Part shown: in pieces, positions 46,870 through 55,647 of the stretch
Numbering within the stretch: position 1 is the stretch's first letter
How the letters are laid out: the number at the start of each line of letters is the position of its first letter
Origin: Odoribacter sp.
GTDB lineage: Bacteria; Bacteroidota; Bacteroidia; Bacteroidales; Muribaculaceae
Assembly (NCBI GenBank): GCA_023663145.1
Contig: JAMPHZ010000006.1
Span: 1-64,000 of the forward strand
Direction of reading: 5' to 3'
Length of the DNA stretch: 64,000 nucleotides
Notes under the pieces: model-generated
Told to the model about the DNA's origin: nothing
The model's input: the letters and a program-made list of their open reading frames with translations, nothing else
The model's database searches: none
Translations under genes and position numbers: made by a program

Positions 46870-47823
46870 ATGCAATCAGCTCTCACATCCACTGACTTTC
46901 ATTTTCCGCATCAGCAAGGCGTATACCACGGCAAGGTGCGCGACGTTTACAACATTGGTGACACCACACTGGTAATGGTTGCCACCGACCGCATATCTGC
47001 CTTTGACGTGGTATTACCTAAAGGGATACCCTACAAAGGACAGGTCCTGAACCAGATTGCGGCCTATTTCCTTGATGCGACCGCATCAGTCGTGCCCAAC
47101 TGGAAAATAGCCGTACCAGATCCCATGGCAACAGTAGGCGTGCGATGCGAGGGCTTCAAGGTCGAAATGATCATACGCGGCTATCTGGCCGGCAGTGCAT
47201 GGCGCGATTACGCAGCCGGAGCACGCGAGATATGCGGCGTGGCACTCCCTGACGGGCTCAAGGAGAACCAACGCCTCCCCCACCCCATAATCACGCCCAC
47301 CACCAAGGCCGATGAAGGCCATGACATGAACATATCACGCGAAGAAATCATCGCGCAAGGCTTAGTGAGCGAAAAAGATTACGAAGTAATGGAGGAATAT
47401 ACCCGCCGTCTCTTTGAAATAGGCACACGCATGGCCGCCGAAAAAGGATTGATTCTCGTTGACACAAAATATGAATTCGGCAAATTGGCCGACAAGGTTA
47501 TCCTCATCGACGAAATACATACTCCCGACTCGTCACGCTACTTCTACGCCGATGGATACGAAGAACGCCTCTCCAATGGTGAACCCCAGCGCCAGCTATC
47601 AAAAGAATTTGTACGCCAATGGCTTATCGAGAACGGATTCATGGGTCGCCCCGGTGAGAAAGTACCGGAGATGACAGATGAGATCTGCGATACCATCTCC
47701 CGCCGCTACATCGAACTGTACGAACATGTGACTGGCCGTACCTTCGTGCCGGCTGACGAGAGCCACCTTCTGCGCCGCATCGAGAACAATATCCTCGACT
47801 GTCTCGCTACCCTGGGCCGCTAA
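46870..47823 (+). CDS. purC: Phosphoribosylaminoimidazole-succinocarboxamide synthase
   Basis: SAICAR synthetase of purine synthesis, 317 residues, of the longer type. Landmarks: HHGKVRDVY-like (YHGKVRDVY), [31 protein letters not shown], and LVDTKYEFG. The frame extends back into phoH; the ATG at 46870, four bases after the phoH stop, gives the conserved start. Confidence 0.95.
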   Translation: MQSALTSTDFHFPHQQGVYHGKVRDVYNIGDTTLVMVATDRISAFDVVLPKGIPYKGQVLNQIAAYFLDATASVVPNWKIAVPDPMATVGVRCEGFKVEMIIRGYLAGSAWRDYAAGAREICGVALPDGLKENQRLPHPIITPTTKADEGHDMNISREEIIAQGLVSEKDYEVMEEYTRRLFEIGTRMAAEKGLILVDTKYEFGKLADKVILIDEIHTPDSSRYFYADGYEERLSNGEPQRQLSKEFVRQWLIENGFMGRPGEKVPEMTDEICDTISRRYIELYEHVTGRTFVPADESHLLRRIENNILDCLATLGR

Positions 47824-47844
47824 ATACACACCGCATAATAATCA

Positions 47845-47874
47845 GCGCAGGCACGCCACGGTGCGTACCTGCGC
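47845..47874 (+). terminator. Hairpin after purC
   Basis: Seven-base stem (47845-47851 with 47868-47874), one mismatch, then four more pairs and a six-base loop. No clear T-tract, so terminator function is uncertain. It lies between purC and menG. Confidence 0.5.
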
Positions 47875-47904
47875 ATCGTTATCACTACTTGAACGCTTGC
47901 AATC

Positions 47905-48666
47905 TTGAAACCTGAAGACATCACCCCTTACGATCACACACGTGGCAAAACCGAGCAGGTGCGCGAGATGTTTGACAACATAGCACCCGCTTATGACCGT
48001 CTCAACCGAGCCATGAGCATGGGACAGGACCGACGGTGGCGCCGAAAGGCCGTGGCTGCAGTCACCGCAGCCAATCCTGCCAAGATCATCGACATCGCCA
48101 CCGGCACCGGAGATTTCGCCATATCACTGGCCCGTGCTATCCCCACAGCACAGGTCACAGGTCTTGACCTGTCAGAAGGAATGATAATGCGCGGACGTGC
48201 CAAAGTCAGGAAAGCAGGTCTTGACAAACGCGTGACACTGGTATGCGGCGATTGCCTGAATGCACCAGAGGAAATGCGGGGGGCAGATGTAGTGACAGTG
48301 GCATTCGGAGTGCGTAACTTCGCCGATCTCGCAGCCGGCTACCGGGCTATGCATGATATGCTTACCCCCGGCGGCACATTATGCGTCATTGAACTGTCAA
48401 CGCCATCATCGCCATTGATAAAGCCGTTCTATAACCTCTATACTCGCATGATAATTCCGGCCATGGGCCGCATTGTATCAAAAGACCGCAGAGCCTATTC
48501 CTACCTACCCGAGAGCATAGCAGCCGTGCCACGAGGCAAACATATGCTTGCATTGATGGAACAGGCCGGTTTCATTGACACGCAATTCACCACATATACC
48601 TTCGGGGTGTGCTCCGTATACATGGGCCGCCGCCCCGCAACACAATCCAACACATCTGCATTATGA
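47905..48666 (+). CDS. menG: Demethylmenaquinone methyltransferase
   Basis: UbiE/MenG family, 253 residues; last step of menaquinone synthesis, using SAM. Landmarks: EMFDNIAPAYDRLN, KIIDIATGTGDFAI, GLDLSEGMI, VTVAFGVRNF and PGGTLCVIELSTP. The start is a TTG at 47905, the only codon that preserves the normal N-terminus. Its TGA overlaps the next ATG. The C-terminus (after MGRRPA) is slightly extended. Confidence 0.93.
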   Translation: MKPEDITPYDHTRGKTEQVREMFDNIAPAYDRLNRAMSMGQDRRWRRKAVAAVTAANPAKIIDIATGTGDFAISLARAIPTAQVTGLDLSEGMIMRGRAKVRKAGLDKRVTLVCGDCLNAPEEMRGADVVTVAFGVRNFADLAAGYRAMHDMLTPGGTLCVIELSTPSSPLIKPFYNLYTRMIIPAMGRIVSKDRRAYSYLPESIAAVPRGKHMLALMEQAGFIDTQFTTYTFGVCSVYMGRRPATQSNTSAL

Positions 48667-50048
48667 ACAAGACAGCCATCCTCGCCATATTTGCGGTGTT
48701 GCTGACCACCGTCGCCACTGCAGCCCAAACAGCCAACCAGACGCCCCGTACGCCCATCACGAGCACACTAACGCCCAAAGGCCTGACTGCAAAACAGATC
48801 CGGCCCGAAAGCAACGCTCCTGAGATACCCGTTGAAAGCGTGAGTGATTCACTGTTACGGGTATACGGCTCGAGACCTGACTATGATCCTTTTGATGCGC
48901 CATTATCGCTACCTCCCACATTCTTCATGCCATCGATCTATGATTCATACATCTTTGACAATCCCCTGAAGATAGGCGACGAAACCTATTCTGACGCGCC
49001 ACACATGCGATGGATTGAAGAATACGAGATACTTTCGCGACAGATACGTGACAGACGCCGCCATCTGTTCACGCAACACCCTGAAATGGTAAGATATAAC
49101 CTTTCCGACCTTCCTGAGGCACCAACTCAATACTCGGCTGTAGTAAATCCCGCCGACTTCTCAATCAATATAGGCCGCGAGCTTCCGACGCCTATCAAGG
49201 CGCCCACAATTTCAGGAGAAGAAGTCAAAAAACGCCATTGGATACGTACATTCTCCGCATCGCTGCAGTTCTCGCAAGCTTACGTGTCACCCAACTGGTA
49301 TCAGGGGGGCAACAACAACCTAAATGTGCTGGCCAATATATTCTATAATGTGAAACTTAACCAAGAGTACCACCCCAATCTACTTTTCGAGACCACGGCT
49401 CAATATAAATTGGGCATCAATAACGCTCCTGACGACTCCATACACTCTTATAACGTATCGGAAGATGTGTTTCAGGTCAACACCACTTTCGGTGTCAAGG
49501 CCGCTCACAGATGGTACTACTCATTCACCGGACAGTTTAAGACACAGATCGTGAACTCCTATAAGTCAAACAGCCACACCCTGTCATCGGCATTTCTGTC
49601 ACCCGGCGAGCTCACGGCCGGTGTCGGTATGACATACAATTATGCCAACACACCCAAGACCTTTACATTTGACGCGTCAATCGCTCCGGTCTCCTACAAC
49701 ATGGTGACAGTGATCAACCACGACGTCAACGAGACGGCCTACGGCATTGAGGAAGGGCGCACCACGAAACACAGTTTCGGTTCGTCGGTAGAACTAAAGC
49801 TCTCCTGGAAGATCTGTTATAATATACGGTTCTCATCGCGGCTGTTCGCATTCAGCGATTACGACTCTTTCCAATGTGATTGGGAGAACACTCTGGCTAT
49901 GGACATCAACCGTTTCCTCTCGACACAGATATACGTGCACGCCCGTTACGACTCCAACACGCCACGCAATCCTGATGACAATTGGCACAAGTTGCAGGTC
50001 AAGGAAATATTCTCCATAGGTTTTTCCTATAAATTTGCCTCGATCTGA
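48663..50048 (+). CDS. DUF3078 domain protein, predicted outer-membrane beta-rich
   Basis: 461 residues with a signal peptide (ATG at 48663, MNKTAILAIFAVLLTTVATAA). Residues 200-461 fit DUF3078: WIRTFSASLQFSQAYVSPN, WYQGGNNNLNVLANIFYNV, then alternating amphipathic strands (KTQIVNSYKSNSH; GVGMTYNYANTPKTF) ending SIGFSYKFASI, an outer-membrane barrel-like C-terminus. Function unknown; the DUF is confined to Bacteroidetes. Coupled to menG by ATGA. Confidence 0.85.
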   Translation: MNKTAILAIFAVLLTTVATAAQTANQTPRTPITSTLTPKGLTAKQIRPESNAPEIPVESVSDSLLRVYGSRPDYDPFDAPLSLPPTFFMPSIYDSYIFDNPLKIGDETYSDAPHMRWIEEYEILSRQIRDRRRHLFTQHPEMVRYNLSDLPEAPTQYSAVVNPADFSINIGRELPTPIKAPTISGEEVKKRHWIRTFSASLQFSQAYVSPNWYQGGNNNLNVLANIFYNVKLNQEYHPNLLFETTAQYKLGINNAPDDSIHSYNVSEDVFQVNTTFGVKAAHRWYYSFTGQFKTQIVNSYKSNSHTLSSAFLSPGELTAGVGMTYNYANTPKTFTFDASIAPVSYNMVTVINHDVNETAYGIEEGRTTKHSFGSSVELKLSWKICYNIRFSSRLFAFSDYDSFQCDWENTLAMDINRFLSTQIYVHARYDSNTPRNPDDNWHKLQVKEIFSIGFSYKFASI

Positions 50049-50545
50049 TGACATCACCCCGTCTTACAGCGATTCTAACGGCACTGACTCTTTACGCGAC
50101 TGCCGCACACGCCGCCGACCCTCTTGAGGGACTGTGGCGGGTCAATGGAGGTGGCGCGGTACTCGAATTTTCCCCTGAGCCAGGCAATTCGGGCCGGCTC
50201 ACTATCGCTTATATCGACGGACCTGATATGTCAATAATTCCCGGCACAGTTATCGGCAATGCCATTCCTGCCGGAAGTCCCGGCAAATACGACTGCCGGA
50301 TGTCAACCGACCCGCGACCCGACAGACACCATGGCCGTAATGACAACTTAGCCTTCACTATTGAGTTCTCAGACGAGAATGCTGATGCCATATCGCTCGT
50401 TTACTACCGCCACAAAGGGCGTGTATCTCTGGCGCGTTGGATCCCATATTTATTCAGGGTAACATACCGGCCCGCGCCGGAGGGTGCCGGAGCGCCTGAC
50501 GGAGCACGGCGCGAAGGTGCTCCCCCTCAGTTCATTGTGCTATGA
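50048..50545 (+). CDS. Small secreted protein, unknown
   Basis: 165 residues with signal peptide (LTALTLYATAAHAA). DPLEGLWRVNGGGAVLEFSPE resembles the lipocalin-like start seen in DUF2147-type proteins, and IEFSDENADAISLVYYRHKGRVSLARW follows, but I cannot assign a family with confidence. C-terminus is Pro/Gly/Arg-rich. Coupled to both neighbours by TGATG and ATGA overlaps, so it is part of the menG-mtnN unit. Confidence 0.6.
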   Translation: MTSPRLTAILTALTLYATAAHAADPLEGLWRVNGGGAVLEFSPEPGNSGRLTIAYIDGPDMSIIPGTVIGNAIPAGSPGKYDCRMSTDPRPDRHHGRNDNLAFTIEFSDENADAISLVYYRHKGRVSLARWIPYLFRVTYRPAPEGAGAPDGARREGAPPQFIVL

Positions 50546-51027
50546 TACGGTTGATTTCAGCAATATTATTGATAACCGCATCCATCACGGCTACAGGGCA
50601 GGATCTAAGACGTCCCTCACCGTCACAGAACCGGCGGCTCACAGCAGCGGCTCCTTCCACAGCATCCACACCTTGTGACTCGGTGATATTGCCTGCTCCC
50701 GACAGCGTGGCAGTCGCCGGATTTGAGAAATCACTTAAATCAACACGCGAGATGATGTTCGTGACCAACAATACCGTGCGTCGCATCAACTCCCTTGGTT
50801 TTGAAATCACATATACCGATATCGACGGCCACATGCTGCACAAAGTGATTCATGAGCTTGACACAGATATTCCGCCGGGCGAGACACGACGCATTGACGT
50901 AAGATCATTCGACTCCGGAGGCATTTATTACTACAAACTGTCACCGCCGGGTCCACGCACATTGCGGGCAACCCCATTTGATGTGAGAGTAAAAGTATTA
51001 TACATCACCTATCCACAACAAAACTAA
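50542..51027 (+). CDS. Small secreted protein, unknown
   Basis: 161 residues with signal peptide (RLISAILLITASITATGQ). Mature part: a low-complexity stretch of about 35 residues (Ser, Thr, Pro, Ala), then an all-beta part (VTNNTVRRINSLGFEITYTDIDGHML, PPGETRRIDVRSFDSGGIYYY) similar in layout to FxLYD-type extracellular domains, which I cannot prove. Lies one base before mtnN. Confidence 0.6.
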   Translation: MIRLISAILLITASITATGQDLRRPSPSQNRRLTAAAPSTASTPCDSVILPAPDSVAVAGFEKSLKSTREMMFVTNNTVRRINSLGFEITYTDIDGHMLHKVIHELDTDIPPGETRRIDVRSFDSGGIYYYKLSPPGPRTLRATPFDVRVKVLYITYPQQN

Positions 51028-51028
51028 G

Positions 51029-51694
51029 ATGAAAATAGCCATTATAGCCGCCATGAGCAAGGAAATGGACTTGCTCATTCCCCTTCTTGACGGACACAGC
51101 ACCGTAACGGTCAACGATATAATATACCATACCGGAACTATTGCCGGTCGAGAGATCATAGCAGTACAATCCGGCATTGGCAAGGTAAACGCCGCTATAG
51201 CCACCCTCACCCTGATCGACACATTTCACCCTGCGCTTGTAATCAATACCGGTGTAGCCGGAGGAACCGGGGCCGCCAAGGTGCTTGACGTAGTGATTCC
51301 GTCAGGGATCGGGTATCATGACGTATGGTGCGGTCCTGACACAGAATGGGGACAAGCCGCAGGCTGCCCCCGACTTTTCGAGTGTCCTCTGCCACCCGAG
51401 ATGGTCGATGCAGTCGGAGCACATAGAGGTGTGCTTGCGTCGGGCGATATCTTCGTCTCAAAACCTGCCGAAGTAGCGCACATCCTTGATCTTTATCCCG
51501 ACGCTGTAGCCGTTGACATGGAATCTGCTGCCATAGCACAGGTATGCCATCTCAAGAGTGTGCCTTTCGTAGCTATCCGGGTCATCAGTGATACACCGGG
51601 CAGCGACGACAACGTATCCCAATATAATAATTTCTGGGAGACAGCACCTGAACGCACATTCGGTACCCTCACCCACCTGCTGGCCGCAATCTGA
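51029..51694 (+). CDS. mtnN: 5'-methylthioadenosine/S-adenosylhomocysteine nucleosidase
   Basis: Removes adenine from MTA and SAH, part of methionine salvage and quorum-signal recycling. 221 residues. Landmarks: IIAAMSKEMDLL, GIGKVNAAIA, NTGVAGG, VDMESAAIAQV (the catalytic Glu-Ser pair region) and RVISDTP with the catalytic Asp. All conserved. Confidence 0.93.
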   Translation: MKIAIIAAMSKEMDLLIPLLDGHSTVTVNDIIYHTGTIAGREIIAVQSGIGKVNAAIATLTLIDTFHPALVINTGVAGGTGAAKVLDVVIPSGIGYHDVWCGPDTEWGQAAGCPRLFECPLPPEMVDAVGAHRGVLASGDIFVSKPAEVAHILDLYPDAVAVDMESAAIAQVCHLKSVPFVAIRVISDTPGSDDNVSQYNNFWETAPERTFGTLTHLLAAI

Positions 51695-51696
51695 CA

Positions 51697-52353
51697 ATGA
51701 AAGACATACCTGTAAAACGTGGGCGGCGCCTGATAGCATCGCTTGTGTCACAGGGCGAGCACGCACAGCAGGACTTCAAATACGCCATCTCCGACGCACG
51801 GAAAATAGCCCGCTCCATATCGGCCTTCGCCAATGCAGGCGGGGGGCGCCTGCTCATAGGCGTTAAGGACAACGGTGCCATAGCAGGCGTGCGCAATGAA
51901 GAAGACGTATATATGGTGGAACTCGCGGCCCACAGATACTGTGACCCCGGGCAGGAGGTTGAATTCCAAGCCTATAGCATAGACACCGGAGTAGTGGTGA
52001 TTATGGCGTCAATAGCTGCGGCGCCACGGCGCCCGGTGAGTGTAATCGAAGCCGACGGATGCCGCCGCGCATATTATCGCGTGGCAGATGAGAACATTGT
52101 AGCCCACCCGCTCATGGTAGCAGCCTGGTGCACAGAGTCTCCGGTCACTTTCAGCCTTGACCATGAAGCCTCGCGATTGCTTGACACCCTTGATGCAGCA
52201 GGCGATCAAGGCCTATCTGTAACTGATATAGCACTCGCACTTGGCATCTCGCAACGCCGGGCCGAAAGATTGATAACAAATCTCGCAGCAACCGATATCA
52301 TAACATTCGTTTACCGGGCACCCGAGTTCCGCATCACTCGTCAGTTATCGTAA
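51697..52353 (+). CDS. AlbA_2 (Schlafen-like) domain protein with C-terminal HTH
   Basis: 218 residues. The first 110 form an AlbA_2 domain: QGEHAQQDFKYAISDARKIARSISAFANAGGGRLLIGVKDNGAIAG, in pieces QDFK, AFANAGGG, LLIGVKDNG. The final 60 residues hold a winged helix (DQGLSVTDIALALGISQRRAERL). AlbA_2 proteins are predicted nucleic-acid binding regulators. Two bases after mtnN. The end converges with queC, overlapping by 13 bases. Confidence 0.82.
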   Translation: MKDIPVKRGRRLIASLVSQGEHAQQDFKYAISDARKIARSISAFANAGGGRLLIGVKDNGAIAGVRNEEDVYMVELAAHRYCDPGQEVEFQAYSIDTGVVVIMASIAAAPRRPVSVIEADGCRRAYYRVADENIVAHPLMVAAWCTESPVTFSLDHEASRLLDTLDAAGDQGLSVTDIALALGISQRRAERLITNLAATDIITFVYRAPEFRITRQLS

Positions 52354-52997
52354 ACTGTGGGGTCAGGAATTCCGGCAAGAGCAAACGCCTCGCGCCGCTC
52401 GGTGCAGGTGCCGCAGGTGCCGCAATGACGCTCACCTCCACGATAACAAGAATAAGTGTGCGCATAGTCAATGCCCAAGGCAGCACCGCGGCGTGCAATA
52501 TCTATCTTTGTCATATCCGTATAAGGCGCCAATAAATCTATACCGTCATATGTACCGGCCGATACCGCGTGCGACATAGCCCTGACGAACTCAGGGCGGC
52601 AATCCGGATATATGGCATGGTCGCCTCCGTGGTTTGCCATCATAAGGTGTTTGAGGCCATTGCTTTCGGCAATACCGGCTGCAATGGCAAGCATGATGCC
52701 ATTACGGAAAGGTACGACGGTTGACCGCATGTTATCGTCATCATAATCACCCGAAGGTATGGCATCGGCTCCGCTGAGCAGGGAGCTTTTAAACAACTCA
52801 CCGATAAACGGGAGATCAACCTCGATGAGCTTTATGCCGAGTTTGCCACAGTTATACCGCGCGCACTCTATCTCACGGGCATTATGATTAGAACCATAAT
52901 TGAATGTAACGGCAAGCGCGATGCGCGATGCATATTCATAAAGCATGGTGGTGGAATCCATGCCGCCGCTGGCTATAAGCAGTGTATCTTTTTCCAT
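52341..52997 (-). CDS. queC: 7-cyano-7-deazaguanine synthase
   Basis: ATP-dependent conversion of 7-carboxy-7-deazaguanine to preQ0 in queuosine synthesis. 218 residues. ATP PP-loop SGGMDSTTML near residue 10, FNYGSNHNAREI, RNGIMLAIAAGIAE and zinc site CYRGGERHCGTCGTCTERR. The frame extends upstream into queF; ATG at 52997 starts the family N-terminus. Coupled to queF. Confidence 0.95.
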   Translation of the reverse strand: MEKDTLLIASGGMDSTTMLYEYASRIALAVTFNYGSNHNAREIECARYNCGKLGIKLIEVDLPFIGELFKSSLLSGADAIPSGDYDDDNMRSTVVPFRNGIMLAIAAGIAESNGLKHLMMANHGGDHAIYPDCRPEFVRAMSHAVSAGTYDGIDLLAPYTDMTKIDIARRGAALGIDYAHTYSCYRGGERHCGTCGTCTERREAFALAGIPDPTVYDN

Positions 52998-52998
52998 A

Positions 52999-53466
52999 TC
53001 AACGGTTGGGGAACATTGCCAACATGCGGGCTTTGACCATATCCTGATGCTCCGCGTCGCCATAGTTGGCAAAAGGATAGATAGATATACCTCCGCGCGG
53101 TGTAAATATACCTCTCACTTCCAGATAGCGCGGATCCATGAGTTTCACAAGATCTTTCATTATAATATTCACGCAATCCTCATGAAAGTCGCCATGGTTA
53201 CGGAAGCTGAATAGATAGAGCTTCAGGCTCTTGCTCTCGACCATATTGATGCGCGGGATATACGAGATTACTATTTCCGCAAAGTCAGGCTGCCCAGTCT
53301 TAGGGCACAGCGAGGTAAACTCGGGGCAGTTGAAAGTCACGAGGTACTCATTATCAGGATGCTTATTGGGAAATGTTTCAAGAATCTCGGGGCAATACTG
53401 TGCAGGGTACTTTACACCTTGGTTGCCCAGGAGCGTGCAGTTACTTACTTCGTCGGGAGTTCTCAT
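52999..53466 (-). CDS. queF: NADPH-dependent 7-cyano-7-deazaguanine reductase
   Basis: Reduces preQ0 to preQ1, 155 residues, the short unimodular type. [21 protein letters not shown] contains the catalytic Cys and the substrate Asp in the usual order, in pieces [32 protein letters not shown] is the QueF-specific block, quoted as [14 protein letters not shown]. Starts 26 bases after the end of the SRP RNA. No preQ1 riboswitch is visible, so expression may be by read-through from the ffs promoter. Confidence 0.95.
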   Translation of the reverse strand: MRTPDEVSNCTLLGNQGVKYPAQYCPEILETFPNKHPDNEYLVTFNCPEFTSLCPKTGQPDFAEIVISYIPRINMVESKSLKLYLFSFRNHGDFHEDCVNIIMKDLVKLMDPRYLEVRGIFTPRGGISIYPFANYGDAEHQDMVKARMLAMFPNR

Positions 53467-53479
53467 ATCTTCAATACTT

Positions 53480-53491
53480 AAAAATAAAAAA
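53480..53491 (-). terminator. T-rich end of SRP RNA
   Basis: Minus-strand TTTTTTATTTTT directly after the closing stem CTTACCC. The RNA's own terminal stem acts as the hairpin. Termination may be partial, allowing read-through into queF. Confidence 0.7.
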
Positions 53492-53587
53492 GGGTAAGCT
53501 TACTACATCGCACCGCTACGACCCGATACCCTTGCTTCGGTCAAGACCTGGGGGATTCTCGGGGAGCTGGTCGTGTAGGACTTACCC
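53492..53587 (-). ncRNA. ffs: Small SRP RNA (4.5S type)
   Basis: On the minus strand a 96-base region folds as one long hairpin. The ends GGGTAAG and CTTACCC pair, then CTACA/TGTAG, then ACC and GCT with AGC and GGT, then CCCGA/TCGGG and CCC/GGG. The top holds the SRP54-binding core: CCCAGG on the left and AGCAAGGGTA on the right, with exactly ten bases between (TCTTGACCGA), where other bacteria have GCCGGAAGGC. The apical tetraloop is therefore UGAC (URRC type) and not GGAA. A TAACTTTG element lies 6 bases upstream and a T-rich stretch follows the 3' end. Confidence 0.88.
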
Positions 53588-53592
53588 GAGTG

Positions 53593-53623
53593 CAAAGTTA
53601 CAACATTTCGCCACACCGACAAT
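53593..53623 (-). promoter_or_regulatory. Promoter of ffs
   Basis: On the minus strand TAACTTTG (53600-53593) with ATTG (53623-53620) 19 bases upstream; the -33 box has one mismatch. Transcript start is predicted within a few bases of the GGGTAAG end of the SRP RNA. Confidence 0.82.
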
Positions 53624-53705
53624 GTTAAAAACTATTAAAATAGCGTTTTCCATAGCTTAAAGTGAAAAAAATTAAAAAAACGGGGCTAAAACCGATTTTT
53701 TGCGT

Positions 53706-53713
53706 TATCTTTG
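53706..53713 (+). promoter_or_regulatory. -7 element of psd
   Basis: TATCTTTG, perfect match; no good TTTG at -33. It overlaps the opening of the ORF at 53711, so translation starts at the ATG at 53741. Confidence 0.75.
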
Positions 53714-53740
53714 CAATTGATATTGAAATATGCGGCATTA

Positions 53741-54409
53741 ATGAGAGTCAAAATACATCATGAAGGCAATGTAATACTACTGATAGGCTTGGTTGTGTTT
53801 ATCGCGATCAACCTACCGTTATGGCTGTTCGTCAAACCGGTAGCGATTCCTATCGCCGTCACTGCCGTCACTGCTACAGTATACCTGCTTGCCGTAAATT
53901 TCTTCCGCTCACCTCGCCGGCATTTCACCGGCGACCCTGCGGGAGCTGTGGTGTCAAGTGTCGACGGCAAGGTCGTGGCTCTTGAGGAAGTCTACGAACC
54001 CGACGTACTGAAATGCCGATGCCTGCAGCTTTCCGTGTTCATGAGCATATTCAATGTGCATGCCAATTGGTATCCTGTAAATGGCCGTGTAATCATGACC
54101 GACCATCAGGACGGCCGATTCATGTCGGCCTATCTTCCGAAGTCAAGCACCGACAACGAACGTTCTACAATACTTATAGAAACCCCCTGCGGACAAAAGG
54201 TACTGGTGCGCCAGATAGCCGGAGCAGTGGCACGTCGCATAGTGACTTATGCCGAAGCCGGTGATGAGGCCCGCATTGACGAACACCTCGGATTCATTAA
54301 ATTCGGATCAAGAGTTGACATTTTTCTACCCCTTGGAACTGAAACATTTGTAAAAATAGGTGACAAGACAACCGGCGGCATCACGCTGGTAGGGCGGCTG
54401 AAAACATAA
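53741..54409 (+). CDS. psd: Phosphatidylserine decarboxylase proenzyme
   Basis: Membrane enzyme making phosphatidylethanolamine, 222 residues. Two membrane helices at the N-terminus (about 10-52), then SSVDGKVV (D75), MSIFNVHANWYPVNG with His107, and the self-cleavage site HLGFIKFGSRVD, where Ser190 becomes the pyruvoyl group. The short Bacteroidetes PSD-B-like form. Forms a phospholipid operon with pssA. Confidence 0.95.
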   Translation: MRVKIHHEGNVILLIGLVVFIAINLPLWLFVKPVAIPIAVTAVTATVYLLAVNFFRSPRRHFTGDPAGAVVSSVDGKVVALEEVYEPDVLKCRCLQLSVFMSIFNVHANWYPVNGRVIMTDHQDGRFMSAYLPKSSTDNERSTILIETPCGQKVLVRQIAGAVARRIVTYAEAGDEARIDEHLGFIKFGSRVDIFLPLGTETFVKIGDKTTGGITLVGRLKT

Positions 54410-54464
54410 ACACACCCGGAGGTGTTCTGTTAACGACTACTACACAAAACACAACCCATCTGAG

Positions 54465-55160
54465 ATGCCCAACAAGATCGTATCCAATATACCCAACCTG
54501 CTTACCCTATGCAACCTCCTCGCCGGTTGCGCCGCCATATTCTTCGCATTCAACCTTGACACCCAATATGGAGCTTTACAAGCGCTGCATTGGTGTTGGA
54601 TTAGCATCGCGGCAGCTGCCGTGTTTGACTTCTGCGACGGTGCCTCGGCCCGGGGACTGAAAGCCTACTCGGCCATAGGATCGGAACTTGACTCTCTGTC
54701 AGATCTTGTAAGTTTCGGCGTAGCGCCGGCAATGATGCTGCTCAATTACATGATGCCTTTAAGCCAGCATCAGTGGCTGTGTTTCGCCGCATTCATCATA
54801 CCGGCTTGCGGAGCATATAGGTTGGCAAAATTCAATTGCGACGAATCACAGGCCACATCGTTCAAGGGGCTTCCCATACCTGCCAATGCAATTTTCTGGA
54901 TAGGCATGTGCGGATGGATCGAACGCTTCTTCTTTCCCGGCACAGCCGTGATGGTGATTCTCATGATACTTTCAGGATGGCTGATGGTGAGCAATATACC
55001 CATGTTCTCCCTCAAATTCCACAATTTCGACTTCAAGGAAAACTTCAGGCGTTACATACTTATAGCCGCGACAGCCGTGTTCTGCCTTTGCTGGCACGCC
55101 GCAGGCCTTGTGTGGGCTATCGCACTTTACGTGCTGATCTCACTTTGGGGCCGCAAATAA
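54465..55160 (+). CDS. pssA: CDP-diacylglycerol-serine O-phosphatidyltransferase
   Basis: Supplies phosphatidylserine for Psd. 231 residues, six or more membrane helices. CDP-alcohol phosphotransferase signature: D55-x2-D58-G59-x2-A62-R63-x8-G72-x3-D76-x3-D80, complete. Follows psd by 55 bases. Confidence 0.95.
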   Translation: MPNKIVSNIPNLLTLCNLLAGCAAIFFAFNLDTQYGALQALHWCWISIAAAAVFDFCDGASARGLKAYSAIGSELDSLSDLVSFGVAPAMMLLNYMMPLSQHQWLCFAAFIIPACGAYRLAKFNCDESQATSFKGLPIPANAIFWIGMCGWIERFFFPGTAVMVILMILSGWLMVSNIPMFSLKFHNFDFKENFRRYILIAATAVFCLCWHAAGLVWAIALYVLISLWGRK

Positions 55161-55175
55161 ACCCTCCTCCTTCCC

Positions 55176-55505
55176 ATGCTACAGTTTCTATTAGTACTTC
55201 TTCTTTTCTTCATAGTTGTGCCCGTTATAAAAGTAATGTGGCGCATATGGCAATTGCGTCGCGCCTACCGCAACGCACAGCAACAGATGAACGATGTATT
55301 CAACCGCGCAAGACAGGACACCCGGAATGCGGCCGAGCGCAACCACTCACGCAAAAAGAAGAAAATAGACCCTGATATAGGTGAATACGTAGCCTTTGAA
55401 GAGATAAAAACCACCGTGCACGAAGAAACTGCCGGCACAAACACCAACACCCGTATAAAGATTGACTCACAGATAGAAGACGCTTCCTGGGAAGATCTGC
55501 CGTAG
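55176..55505 (+). CDS. DUF4834 family small membrane protein
   Basis: 109 residues: one N-terminal membrane helix (LQFLLVLLLFFIVVPVIKVMW), a basic helix (RRAYRNAQQQMNDVFNRARQ), a KKKKIDPDIGEYVAFEEI block typical of Bacteroidetes DUF4834, then an acidic tail. Function unknown. Fifteen bases after pssA. Confidence 0.75.
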   Translation: MLQFLLVLLLFFIVVPVIKVMWRIWQLRRAYRNAQQQMNDVFNRARQDTRNAAERNHSRKKKKIDPDIGEYVAFEEIKTTVHEETAGTNTNTRIKIDSQIEDASWEDLP

Positions 55506-55573
55506 AGTTTCGTCAGCCAAAAGGGGCGGTTCGTCAAAAAAACAACTCGTTTCGTCAAAGACACTCATTAAAA

Positions 55574-55606
55574 TTTGGCCAAGGGCTGCCACAGGTTGTA
55601 ACTTTG
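55574..55606 (+). promoter_or_regulatory. Promoter of the acidic-membrane/FHA operon
   Basis: TTTG at 55574-55577 and TAACTTTG at 55599-55606 with a 21-base spacer, a full match. About 35 bases of leader precede the ATG at 55648. Confidence 0.87.
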
Positions 55607-55647
55607 CATTGTAAGTTAACAACCACGACAACCCAAAACAAAATAAT

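Noticed and set aside
53467-53600. preQ1 riboswitch before queF
   Set aside because: The structured region folds as SRP RNA with its own promoter and T-tract; no preQ1-type pseudoknot pattern with an A-rich tail was found.
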